Of a DNA stretch of 64,000 bases, positions 52,410 through 61,034 are shown piece after piece (the stretch's first letter is position 1; every line of letters starts with the position of its first letter). Made by a program: the position numbers and the translations under genes. Location of the stretch: positions 248,001-312,000 of the forward strand of contig NZ_QAOX01000001.1 of assembly GCF_003050935.1 (NCBI RefSeq), given 5' to 3'. This stretch comes from Luteibacter sp. OK325 (GTDB lineage Bacteria; Pseudomonadota; Gammaproteobacteria; Xanthomonadales; Rhodanobacteraceae). The notes under the pieces are model-generated. The model ran no database searches and was not told the DNA's origin. It saw only the letters and a program-made list of their open reading frames with translations.

Positions 52410-53852
52410 ATGCGCCATACGCTTCGTCTCCACGCGCTAGCCGCGTGCCTTGCACTCGCCTTTTCCGCCCACGCCGCCGACAAGGCCACGACCATTCCGG
52501 ACAAGGCGGTGACCGCGGCGACCGAGCTTCGCGACCGCGCGATGAACGACAACACCGGCTATGAGTTCGTTTCCGCACTCACCACCGAGGTCGGTCCGCG
52601 TCTGGCCGGCAGCGCCGCTGATGCTCGAGGCGTCGCCTGGACAGTGGCGAAGTTCAAGGCGATGGGTTTCGATAAGGTCTACACCGAGAAGGTGAGTTAT
52701 CCGCTGTGGCAGCGCCGCAGCGAGCATGCCGAGATCGTCGCGCCGTTCCCGCAGCCGCTGGCACTCACCGCGCTCGGCTATTCCGCTGGCACGCCCGCTG
52801 GCGGTCTCACCGGCGACGTGGTCGCCTTCAACGATCTCGACGCACTCAAGGCGGCGGACCCGGCGAGCGTGAAGGGCAAGATCGTCTACGTCAGCACCCA
52901 CATGCAGCAGCAGAAGGATGGCCACGACTACGGCATGGGTTCGGCCACGCGCACGCGCGGTGCCGTGCTCGCCGCGCAGATGGGCGCGGCCGCTTACCTG
53001 CTGCGCTCGGCGGGTACCGACGCACACAGCCGCACGCCGCACACGGGTGTCACGGGATTCACTGATCCAAAGCAGGCTATTCCCGCTGCTGCCCTGTCGC
53101 TGCCGGACGCCGACCAACTCGAGCGGGTGCTCAAGGAAGGCAAGCCGGTCACGCTCAAGCTCGAGCTCGACGTCGGCTTTGCAGGAACCTATGAAGGCGC
53201 CAATGTGATCGCCGAAGTCACCGGCCGCAAGCACCCGAACGAAGTCGTCGCCATCGGCGGCCATCTCGATTCGTGGGATCTCGGTACCGGCGCGATCGAC
53301 GATGGCGCCGGTGTGGCTATCGCCGCGGCGGCCGCGAAACTGATCAAGGACATGCCGCAGCGTCCTGACCGCACGATTCGCGTCATCGCGTTCTCGAATG
53401 AAGAGATGGGCCTGTGGGGCGGTCGCGCGTATGCCGAGGCGCATGCGAAAGAGGTGTCGAAGTTCCAGCTTGGCACCGAATCCGACTTCGGCGCCGGCCG
53501 CATCTGGCGTATGACGGCGAGTGTGAAGCCCGAAGCGCTCGGCGCGATCCAGCAGATCGCCAAGGTGGTCGAGCCGATCGGTGTTGCCTACGATCCGAAC
53601 AAGCCGGGCGGCGGTGGTTCCGACCTGTCGCAGATGCATGGCAAGGGCATGGCGGCCCTGTCGCTCACCCAGGACGGCACGGACTACTTCGACTTCCACC
53701 ACAACGCCAACGACACTCTCGACAAGATCGACCCGAAGGCACTGGCGCAGAACGTGGCTGTCTACGCGGCGTTCGCCTATATGGCAGCCCAGGCCAACGG
53801 CGACTTCGGCTCGAAGCCGGGCGCGTTCGCAAAGGACGGCGCGCACGATTGA
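52410..53852 (+). CDS. Secreted M28-family zinc peptidase with PA domain
   Basis: A 480-residue peptidase. Signal peptide (MRHTLRLHALAACLALAFSAHAA), a protease-associated insert (about 130-250) and the M28 catalytic core: HLDSWD (first His and Asp), GAIDDGAG (bridging Asp), FSNEEMGLWG (Glu-Glu), ESDFGAG and a last His in DFHHNAND. It is a di-zinc aminopeptidase or carboxypeptidase acting outside the cytoplasm. A REP-like doublet follows the gene. Length is usual for this group. Confidence 0.93.
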   Translation: MRHTLRLHALAACLALAFSAHAADKATTIPDKAVTAATELRDRAMNDNTGYEFVSALTTEVGPRLAGSAADARGVAWTVAKFKAMGFDKVYTEKVSYPLWQRRSEHAEIVAPFPQPLALTALGYSAGTPAGGLTGDVVAFNDLDALKAADPASVKGKIVYVSTHMQQQKDGHDYGMGSATRTRGAVLAAQMGAAAYLLRSAGTDAHSRTPHTGVTGFTDPKQAIPAAALSLPDADQLERVLKEGKPVTLKLELDVGFAGTYEGANVIAEVTGRKHPNEVVAIGGHLDSWDLGTGAIDDGAGVAIAAAAAKLIKDMPQRPDRTIRVIAFSNEEMGLWGGRAYAEAHAKEVSKFQLGTESDFGAGRIWRMTASVKPEALGAIQQIAKVVEPIGVAYDPNKPGGGGSDLSQMHGKGMAALSLTQDGTDYFDFHHNANDTLDKIDPKALAQNVAVYAAFAYMAAQANGDFGSKPGAFAKDGAHD

Positions 53853-53865
53853 TTGCATAGGTAAA

Positions 53866-53945
53866 GGTGGGAGCCGCTTCAACGGCGAAAAGCCAACGGA
53901 GCGGAGATGCCGCAGCGTCTATCGCCGATGAATCGGCTCCCACAT
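53866..53945. repeat. REP-like palindromic doublet
   Basis: GGTGGGAGCCGCTTCAACGG (53866-53885) and, in opposite orientation, ATCGCCGATGAATCGGCTCC (53921-53940) face each other. The internal part includes AAAAGCCAACGGAG as in the copy after mscL. It sits between the convergent M28 peptidase and RND transporter genes, where it may insulate their transcripts. Confidence 0.85.
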
Positions 53946-53955
53946 AAGGCTGGCC

Positions 53956-56900
53956 TCAGTGCGCCGGATGTGTCTCGAACTGCTTCGCCGGTGCCAGGCG
54001 ATCCTGCAGGCGATTCATATACAGGTAGATCACCGGCGTGAGGTACAGCGTCAGGATCTGAGAGACCACCAGGCCACCGACCACAGCCAGGCCCAGCGGG
54101 CGCCGTGTTTCGGCGCCCGCACCGATGCCCAGTGCGATGGGCAGCGTGCCCGCGAACGCGGCGGCTGTCGTCATCATGATCGGGCGGAAACGCACGCGGC
54201 AGGCTTCCGCGATCGCCTCGACCGGAGTGACGCCTCCCTGGCGCTGACGCTCCAGGGCGAAGTCGATCATCATGATCGCGTTCTTCTTCACGATGCCGAC
54301 CAGCATGATGATGCCGACGAAGGCGAAGAGATCCAGCGATGCGTTGAAGATTACCAGCGTCAACAACGCGCCCACCGCGGCGGCCGGAAGACCCGACAGA
54401 ATCGTCAACGGATGGATGAAGCTCTCGTAGAGAATACCCAGCACGAGGTAGATCACGAATACCGCGAGCAGAAGGAGAAGGCCCATGCCCTTCACGGAAT
54501 CCTGGAAGGCCTGCGCCGTGCCCTGCACGCTGCCGCTCAGTGTAGGGGGCAGTTTCAGCTCGGCCGTCGCGCGATCGATGCGCGTTACGGCGTCGCTGAG
54601 CGAGACACCGGGTGCGAGGTTGAACGACACCGTCACGGCCGGAAGCTGGCCCTGATGGTTCACCGTCAGCACCTGCGGCTTGCGCTCAAAGCTCGCCACC
54701 GTATTCAACGGTACGAGCTTGCCGCTGTCGGCGGTGACATACAGCTTCGACAGCACGGCGGGATCGTCCTGCATGCGCCGCTCGACCTGCAGAATGACCC
54801 AGTACTGCGTGGCCGTCGCGTAGATCGTGGAGATCTGGTTCTCGCCGAACGCCGTGCCGAGTGCCGTCTGCACCTGGTCCATCGTCAGGCCCAGCGGCGC
54901 CAGTTTGTTGCGATTGACGGTGACCACCATCGAAGGACTATTGAGGTCGAGATCGGTAGTGACGTCCTGGAAACCGGGCAGTTTCTGGAAGGCGGCGACG
55001 AGCCTGCCCGACCAGTCATACAGCGCGTGCAGGTCGGTCGACTGCACCGTGTACTGATACTGCGCCTTCGACTGCCGCCCACCGACCTGGATCGATGGCG
55101 GGTTCTGGATATAAGTGCGAATACCCGGCACCTCGGCAAACTTGTGCCGTAGCTGCTGGATGATCTGGTCAGGGGTGGTGTGCCCCCGCTCGGCCGGATC
55201 CTTCAGACGTAGCAGAAGCGAGCCGGAGTTCACCGTGGCGCGCGCACCGCCGGCACCCACGCTGGACATGACACCTTCGATGTTCGGATCTTTTCGCGCG
55301 ATATCGGCCAGGGACTGCTGGCGCGCGGACATCGCGGCGAAGGAGATGTCGGTGGGGCCTTCGGTGGTGACACGCAACTGGCCGCTATCGCCCGCGGGGA
55401 TAAAGTCTTTCGGCGTGATCACGAACAACACGCCGGTCGCGGCGAGGCTCAGGGCGAATACGCCGACCACGATGCGTGGATGGCGCATACACCAGGCCAG
55501 CGTGCTGGTGTAGCCGTTGGTCATCGCCGCGAATCCACGATCGAACCAGACCACGATGAAGCTTCGCTTGTCGTGTGCGTGCGCCTTGACGAAGCGGCTG
55601 CACAACATCGGCGTAAGCGTGATCGAGACGAAACCTGAAATGAGGATCGACACGCTGATGACGACGGCGAACTCATGGAAGAGCCGCCCGACGATGCCGC
55701 CCATGAACATCACCGGGATGAACACCGCGACCAGCGACAGGGTCATCGAGAAGATCGTGAAGCCGATTTCGTTGGCGCCTATGACGGACGCTTCGAACGG
55801 CGTCTCGCCGAGCTCGATGTGACGCATGATGTTCTCGAGCATCACGATGGCATCGTCGACGACGAAACCCACCGCGAGCGTCAGCGCCAGCAGGGAGAGA
55901 TTGTCCAGGCTGTAACCCAGCGCGAACATCGCACCGAAGGTGCCGAGCACGGAAATAGGCAAGGCGATGGCGGGAATCAACGTTGCCGAGGCATTACCGA
56001 GGAACAGGTAGATCACGATGACGACGAGAATGCCGGCGAGGATCAGCGTGAACTGCACGTCGTGCACCGAATCGCGGATGGAATCTGAACGGTCGTACAT
56101 GACAGCCAGCTTCACCGAGGGCGGCAAGGTCTCGCTGAAGGCCGGCAGCAGGGCGAGGATCTTGTCGACCGTTGCCACCGTGTTCGCCCCCGGCTGGCGC
56201 TGAATGGCCAGGGTGATGGCGCGGTTGCCGTTGTACCAGCTCGCCTTCTGGTCGTCCTGCACGCTGTCACGAGGCACCGCGATGTCGGAAAGGCGCACCG
56301 GCGCACCGTTGCGATACGCCACCACGATCTGGCCGTAGTCGGCGGCGCGCATCAGCTGGCCGTCCGAACGGATGGAAAGCAGTTGGCGCCGCCCGTTGAG
56401 CGAACCGGTGGCCTTGTTGACATTGGCCGCGGCGATCGCGTCACGCATCTGGTCCACACCGATGCCGGTGGCAGCGAGGCGATCCGGATCGACCGCGATG
56501 CGCACGGCGTATTTCTGCGAACCGTATACGTTCACCTGCGCCACGCCGTCGACCATCGACAGGCGCTGCGCCAGCTCGGTCTCGGCGTAGTCGTCCACCG
56601 TGGAAAGCGGCAGCGTCGACGATTGCATGGTCAGGAACAGGATCGGCGCATCGGCCGGGTTGACCTTGCGATACGTCGGCGGCGTGGGCATGTCCTGCGG
56701 CAACTGGCGCTGCGCGGCGGATATGGCCGCCTGGACGTCCTGCGCCGCACCGTCGATGCTTCGGTCGAGCGAGAACGTCACGGTGATCGTGGTCGAGCCG
56801 AGCGAGCTGGACGAGGTCATCGAATCGATGCCGGCAACCGTCGACAGCTGCGCTTCGAGCGGCGTGGCCACCGACGAGGCCATCGTTTCCGGGGACGCAC

Positions 56901-57057
56901 CAGGTAACGAAGCGCTGATGTTGATCGTGGGGAAATCGACGTTCGGTAGTTCGTTCACTGGCAACCGCGGATACGCGGCGATACCGAAGATGACCAGCGC
57001 TGCCATCAGCAGCGTCGTCATCACCGGGCGACGGATGCAGAGTTCCGGCAGGTTCAT
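53956..57057 (-). CDS. RND multidrug efflux transporter, MdtB/MdtC type
   Basis: A 1033-residue proton antiporter. It starts MNLPELCIRRPVMTTLLMAALVIFG, typical of MdtB/MdtC-like pumps. TM4 has LTLAVGFVVDDAIVMLENIMRHIELG (split here) with the paired Asp. The second half carries LTILSGLPAAAVGALLTL and FVGIIMLVGIVKKNAIMMID. E. coli has MdtB plus MdtC as a heterotrimer; only one transporter gene exists here, so a homotrimer is expected. It starts 9 bases after the adaptor stop. Confidence 0.93.
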   Translation of the reverse strand: MNLPELCIRRPVMTTLLMAALVIFGIAAYPRLPVNELPNVDFPTINISASLPGASPETMASSVATPLEAQLSTVAGIDSMTSSSSLGSTTITVTFSLDRSIDGAAQDVQAAISAAQRQLPQDMPTPPTYRKVNPADAPILFLTMQSSTLPLSTVDDYAETELAQRLSMVDGVAQVNVYGSQKYAVRIAVDPDRLAATGIGVDQMRDAIAAANVNKATGSLNGRRQLLSIRSDGQLMRAADYGQIVVAYRNGAPVRLSDIAVPRDSVQDDQKASWYNGNRAITLAIQRQPGANTVATVDKILALLPAFSETLPPSVKLAVMYDRSDSIRDSVHDVQFTLILAGILVVIVIYLFLGNASATLIPAIALPISVLGTFGAMFALGYSLDNLSLLALTLAVGFVVDDAIVMLENIMRHIELGETPFEASVIGANEIGFTIFSMTLSLVAVFIPVMFMGGIVGRLFHEFAVVISVSILISGFVSITLTPMLCSRFVKAHAHDKRSFIVVWFDRGFAAMTNGYTSTLAWCMRHPRIVVGVFALSLAATGVLFVITPKDFIPAGDSGQLRVTTEGPTDISFAAMSARQQSLADIARKDPNIEGVMSSVGAGGARATVNSGSLLLRLKDPAERGHTTPDQIIQQLRHKFAEVPGIRTYIQNPPSIQVGGRQSKAQYQYTVQSTDLHALYDWSGRLVAAFQKLPGFQDVTTDLDLNSPSMVVTVNRNKLAPLGLTMDQVQTALGTAFGENQISTIYATATQYWVILQVERRMQDDPAVLSKLYVTADSGKLVPLNTVASFERKPQVLTVNHQGQLPAVTVSFNLAPGVSLSDAVTRIDRATAELKLPPTLSGSVQGTAQAFQDSVKGMGLLLLLAVFVIYLVLGILYESFIHPLTILSGLPAAAVGALLTLVIFNASLDLFAFVGIIMLVGIVKKNAIMMIDFALERQRQGGVTPVEAIAEACRVRFRPIMMTTAAAFAGTLPIALGIGAGAETRRPLGLAVVGGLVVSQILTLYLTPVIYLYMNRLQDRLAPAKQFETHPAH

Positions 57058-57066
57058 CCGCGCTCC

Positions 57067-58200
57067 TCAGCCCTTGTCGATGCGCACGCGCGCGCCGTCT
57101 ACCAGAAGCATCTGGCCTTCGGTAACGACCTGCTCGCCACCCTCCAGGCCCTTGTCGATGACCGCGCGATCGGCGGCAGTGGCGCCGGTGGTGACGCTGC
57201 GCTGTTCCACCGTCTTGTCCGGCTTGACGACGAAAACGAAGGAGCCCGACGTGGAACTCTGCAGCGCGATCACCGGCACACTGACCGCGTCGGTCAGGCG
57301 CGTGGTCGGTAGCATGACGTCGGCGAACTGACCCGGGGTAAGTCGGCCATCCGCGTTGTGGAAACGGCCCTTGAGGATGATCGTGCCGGTGGTCGCGTCC
57401 ACCGCGTTGTCGATGAACTCCAGCTCGCCTTGCAGTGGCGTGCCTTTATCACCAGGAATCGTCGCCTGCACGGGCAGCGCGCCGTTGCGCAGGCTGGTGC
57501 GCACCGCGGCAAGACTGTCCTCGGGAATGGAGAACGCGACGCGGATGGGGTCGACTTCGTTGAGCACCACGATATCGGTGGTGTCGGCGGTGAGCGTGGC
57601 GCCGGGATAGGCCAGGGGTGCACCGGTCACGCCGTCGAACGGCGCACTGATGGTGGTGAAGTCGAGTTGGGTCTGCGCGGCACGGGCGGCGGCGCGATCG
57701 CTTTCCAGCGCCGCGCGGGCAACACCGAGGTTGGCCTTGTACAGGTCGTAATCCGCCCGGCTGACAAAGCCCTTGCCGAGCATATTTTCGTAGCGGGCCA
57801 GGTCGGCCTCGGCTTTCACCAGTTGCGCCTGGTCCCGCGACACATTGCCCTGGGCCTCGTCGAAGGCCGCCTTCAGCGGACGCGGATCGACCCGGGCCAG
57901 CAGATCGCCTTTCTTCACGTGGGTGCCGGGTGTGAACGCGAGCACGTCCAGTTGCCCGTTGACGCGGGACCGCACGTTCACCGTCGAATACGCTTCCGCC
58001 CGTCCGATTACCTTAAGCGACAGGTCGATTTCGCCGCGGGTCGCGATCGCCGTGGTGACCGGGACGCCTGCCGCGCCCTTGTCACCGGGTTTCGGGCCGT
58101 CCTTGCCGCCCGCGTCGTGGCGCCAGATCGTCGCCGCGATGGCACCGGCGGCGACCAGGACCGCTATGAGGAGAAATTTCTTCCCTGGGGAACGTTGCAT
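57067..58200 (-). CDS. RND efflux adaptor, MdtA type
   Basis: A 377-residue adaptor. Membrane anchor (about 8-25), then a lipoyl half VRSRVNGQLDVLAFTPGTHVKKGDLLARVDPRPL, a coiled-coil (about 110-160), the second half FDGVTGAPLAYPGATLTA and beta domains ending GLEGGEQVVTEGQMLLVDGARV. The ATG at 58200 has GGAG five bases upstream. It is the first gene of the pair with the RND transporter, and a MarR regulator gene lies upstream on the same strand. No outer-membrane channel gene is adjacent. Confidence 0.92.
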   Translation of the reverse strand: MQRSPGKKFLLIAVLVAAGAIAATIWRHDAGGKDGPKPGDKGAAGVPVTTAIATRGEIDLSLKVIGRAEAYSTVNVRSRVNGQLDVLAFTPGTHVKKGDLLARVDPRPLKAAFDEAQGNVSRDQAQLVKAEADLARYENMLGKGFVSRADYDLYKANLGVARAALESDRAAARAAQTQLDFTTISAPFDGVTGAPLAYPGATLTADTTDIVVLNEVDPIRVAFSIPEDSLAAVRTSLRNGALPVQATIPGDKGTPLQGELEFIDNAVDATTGTIILKGRFHNADGRLTPGQFADVMLPTTRLTDAVSVPVIALQSSTSGSFVFVVKPDKTVEQRSVTTGATAADRAVIDKGLEGGEQVVTEGQMLLVDGARVRIDKG

Positions 58201-58305
58201 GTGAGCTCCGGCCGAATCCTGAAGGTCCGGTCGCCGCGCTGGGGCACGCGGGCATGGTCGTTGGTTCGGACATCCGTCTGGAGAACGCATGTCGGGACAT
58301 TCGGT

Positions 58306-58319
58306 TGACCGGCCGGTCA
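58306..58319. promoter_or_regulatory. Perfect 14-bp dyad at the end of the MarR gene
   Basis: TGACCGGCCGGTCA is a perfect palindrome that overlaps the stop codon of the MarR gene (58317-58319) and lies 106 bases before the adaptor ATG. It may be an operator of the efflux operon, or a short hairpin; no T-run follows. Confidence 0.4.
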
Positions 58320-58778
58320 GCTTTCTTCGGACGGGCCGTCGAGGCTCTGGAGGTTGTCTTTCATGCGGTCCAGCACCGCGAGCATGATTTTCAGGTCATC
58401 AGGGGAGATACCGGCCGTGGAGTCGCGGCGAAGGCCGCGGGCGATATCTTCCATGCCATCGATGACACCCCGTGCTTGTTCGGTGTCATGAAGGCGCCAG
58501 GCGCGCCGGTCTTTCGGATCGGCACGCCGCTCCACGAAACCGGCCGCCTGCAGGCGGTCGATGACCCGGCCCACCGCGATCGGCTCCATGTCCAGCTGTT
58601 CGGCCAGCTCGTTCTGCCGCATGCCCGGGCGCCGATGCAGGGCCTTGAGGGCCCGCCATTGCGCACGGGTCAGGCCAAAACGCACCGCCCTCCGGTCGAA
58701 GTGCTTGCGAAAGAGCAGGGTGACGTCGTTGAGCAGATAGCCGAACGAGATGTCTTCAACTTTGAGCTGGTCGGCCAT
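58317..58778 (-). CDS. MarR-family transcriptional regulator
   Basis: A 153-residue winged-helix regulator. The HTH core ([50 protein letters not shown] in sections across residues 43-95) and the wing [18 protein letters not shown] are typical. It is followed on the same strand by the MdtA/MdtB-type efflux genes, which makes it their probable repressor, as for EmrR. I use the ATG at 58778 for a usual MarR length; the ATG at 58814 and others upstream are possible because no strong ribosome-binding site decides it. Confidence 0.85.
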   Translation of the reverse strand: MADQLKVEDISFGYLLNDVTLLFRKHFDRRAVRFGLTRAQWRALKALHRRPGMRQNELAEQLDMEPIAVGRVIDRLQAAGFVERRADPKDRRAWRLHDTEQARGVIDGMEDIARGLRRDSTAGISPDDLKIMLAVLDRMKDNLQSLDGPSEES

Positions 58779-58854
58779 AACCTTGGGCAAGGTGCGAAAG
58801 GGCGGTAGGGACATCCTAGCCAATTGCGGCGCAACCGTCACAGAAGGATTCAGC

Positions 58855-59361
58855 ATGGCTTTGGAGTTGATCGAGACCGACATCACGCTGCTGGCGGTCG
58901 ACGCCATCGTGAATGCGGCGAACGAGTCCCTTCTGGGCGGCGGCGGGGTGGACGGCGCCATTCACCGGCGGGCCGGAACGGCCCTGCTGGCCGCATGCCG
59001 GGCGCTGCCGGAGGTCGCCCCGGGGGTCCGCTGTCCGACCGGGGACGCGCGTATCACCCCCGGATTCGCCCTCCCTGCCCGCTTCGTCATCCATACCGTG
59101 GGTCCGGTCTGGCATGGCGGCAGCCGTGAAGAACCCGAACGACTGGCCGCCTGCTATCGGAATGTTCTCAAACTGGCTGAGGCACAAGGGGTCGCATCCA
59201 TCGCGTTCCCCGCCATAAGCGCCGGGGTTTACGGGTACCCGGCCGATGCGGCGGCGCGGGTCGCGGTGAACACCGTGCGCGAGGCGCCGTGGCGGCCCGA
59301 CCGCGTGCTCTTCTGCACCTTCGGTCCAGCGATGACCCAGGCCTACGACCGGCTGCTCTGA
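58855..59361 (+). CDS. Macrodomain ADP-ribose-processing protein
   Basis: A 168-residue single macrodomain. Ligand-binding signatures are [23 protein letters not shown] (about 15-37 in two parts), [13 protein letters not shown] and [13 protein letters not shown]. This is the YmdB/O-acetyl-ADP-ribose deacetylase class, which removes ADP-ribose adducts in the cytosol. AAGGA lies 6 bases upstream of the ATG. It is divergent from the MarR regulator and convergent with batD. Confidence 0.93.
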   Translation: MALELIETDITLLAVDAIVNAANESLLGGGGVDGAIHRRAGTALLAACRALPEVAPGVRCPTGDARITPGFALPARFVIHTVGPVWHGGSREEPERLAACYRNVLKLAEAQGVASIAFPAISAGVYGYPADAAARVAVNTVREAPWRPDRVLFCTFGPAMTQAYDRLL

Positions 59362-59367
59362 CGGCGA

Positions 59368-61032
59368 TTACCTGGGATAGAGCGGCGGCAGGCCGGACGA
59401 ACCGTCGTCACCGGGCGGGATCGACCACGCCAGTCCCCGCGTGAACGCGGCTTTCAGCGCCGCGCCGTCCACGGCTCCGCCGGCGAAACGCGCACGCTGC
59501 AGCATGGTGATCGCGGTGCGTTGCTCCTCGCTGCCCAGCGCCGCCGACAGGGCGCCCGTGCTGCGAAGAGACGGCCGCACCGTCCGCGCCCAGGCGAGCA
59601 GCAAGCGGTCCATCGTTGCGGGATCGGCCGACGTGGAGGAAAGGAACGCCTCGCGCGCGGGCCGCTCGCGCACAGGCTCGCTTGGGACCGGCGTTGCCGC
59701 GCCTGGCGCCGGGCGGCGGCGGCCGAAAATCACCCATGCCGCGATGGTGACCAGCCACAGGACGACAGCCGCAAGGAAGAACCAACGCCAGGGTGTTGAC
59801 GGTATCGACGAGGTCGGGGCGGCGGTGGCCGGCATACCCGCGGATGGCCGCGCCACGGACCCGCCAACGGCGGGCAGCGGTGTCGCACCTGCTCCGGCAA
59901 CCACTTCGATATCGCGCGCCGGCAAGGTAGCGACTTCCGCCTTGTCGGTGACCACGTTCCACCAGTGCAGCGTCGTTTCGGGAATGTGCAGGGTTCCGCT
60001 ACGCGTCGGCACCACGGCGAAGCCCTGCTGACGGCGTCCGGTCACCCACGCCCCGCTGGTGCCGCCGCCGGTGACCGCTTTGTCGGGATAGACGTCCGCA
60101 CCGTCGATCTTCGGCAGCGACAGCGCCGGCAGTGCTTCGAAGGGCATGCCCACGGCGTCGAGGCGCATTGTCAGGGTGATTGGCTGACCGATGCGCCCCT
60201 TGCCATCGACTGGCATGCCTTCCAGGGCGAGCTTCAGTTCGCGCGCGGGAATCCAGGCAGCGTCCGGCGCCGACGAGGGGCGTTCGCGAACAGTCACGTG
60301 GAGCCGGTCGGCCACGGCACTGACCGGCGCACCGGCACCGAAAAATGAGCCAGCGTCGCTGGGATCGACCGCCGTACCCTGGAAGGTCGGCGGCTGGATC
60401 TCGAGGCTGCCCGCGCGCTGCGGAAAGATGGCGTAGTGACGCTCGATGACGTTGAAGCGTCGGCCACCGCGCGTGCTCTGGTAGTTAGCATCCTGGCCGA
60501 CGCGGCGTATCTCGGCGCCTTCCGCCGAAGGATCGCCGAGCTGACCGTCGGCGAGGTTCACCGCAAAATACAGCCGCAGTGTGTAGTCGATCTGCTGGCC
60601 CACGTAGGCCTGGATCGGCTCGGCCTTTCCTTCGAGTACCACCGGCCGGTCGGCGGCCGAAGCGTTGGTGTCCGATGAGGCAGCCACGGCGAGCGATACC
60701 GGCTGGGTACGCTGGCCGCCAATGGCGAGCGCCGGGACGGTGAGTTGTCCCTCGTGGCGCGGACGCAAGGCCACGCCGAGGATGGTGTGCGCCTCGCGGC
60801 GCCCATTGACGATGCTCAGGGAGTGATTGGTCGACGTGCCCAGAACGACGAAGTCCGTCGTCAGCGGCGACAGGTCCGGCGCGTCCGCCGACTCATCGCC
60901 TATCTCGATATTCAGCGTGACCGTCTCACCCACACCGACGGTGCTGCGGTCGAGCGATGCCACCGGCGGCGCGGATTGCGCCACGGCCAGGGATGGCATT
61001 GCCAGCGCGAGGGCCAGCATCAGGTAACGCAT
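59368..61032 (-). CDS. BatD-like protein (oxygen-tolerance domain)
   Basis: A 554-residue envelope protein. Signal peptide (MRYLMLALALAMPSLAVAQ), then BatD repeats (VGVGETVTLNIEI; later QPITLTMRLDAVG), a membrane helix at about 428-450 (WRWFFLAAVVLWLVTIAAWVIF) and a cytoplasmic C-terminal helical tail. BatD works with the VWA proteins of the neighbouring genes. The ATG at 61032 has GGAGGAG five bases upstream; a GTG two codons earlier overlaps the BatB stop. It is the last gene of the cluster. Confidence 0.9.
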   Translation of the reverse strand: MRYLMLALALAMPSLAVAQSAPPVASLDRSTVGVGETVTLNIEIGDESADAPDLSPLTTDFVVLGTSTNHSLSIVNGRREAHTILGVALRPRHEGQLTVPALAIGGQRTQPVSLAVAASSDTNASAADRPVVLEGKAEPIQAYVGQQIDYTLRLYFAVNLADGQLGDPSAEGAEIRRVGQDANYQSTRGGRRFNVIERHYAIFPQRAGSLEIQPPTFQGTAVDPSDAGSFFGAGAPVSAVADRLHVTVRERPSSAPDAAWIPARELKLALEGMPVDGKGRIGQPITLTMRLDAVGMPFEALPALSLPKIDGADVYPDKAVTGGGTSGAWVTGRRQQGFAVVPTRSGTLHIPETTLHWWNVVTDKAEVATLPARDIEVVAGAGATPLPAVGGSVARPSAGMPATAAPTSSIPSTPWRWFFLAAVVLWLVTIAAWVIFGRRRPAPGAATPVPSEPVRERPAREAFLSSTSADPATMDRLLLAWARTVRPSLRSTGALSAALGSEEQRTAITMLQRARFAGGAVDGAALKAAFTRGLAWSIPPGDDGSSGLPPLYPR

Positions 61033-61034
61033 CG

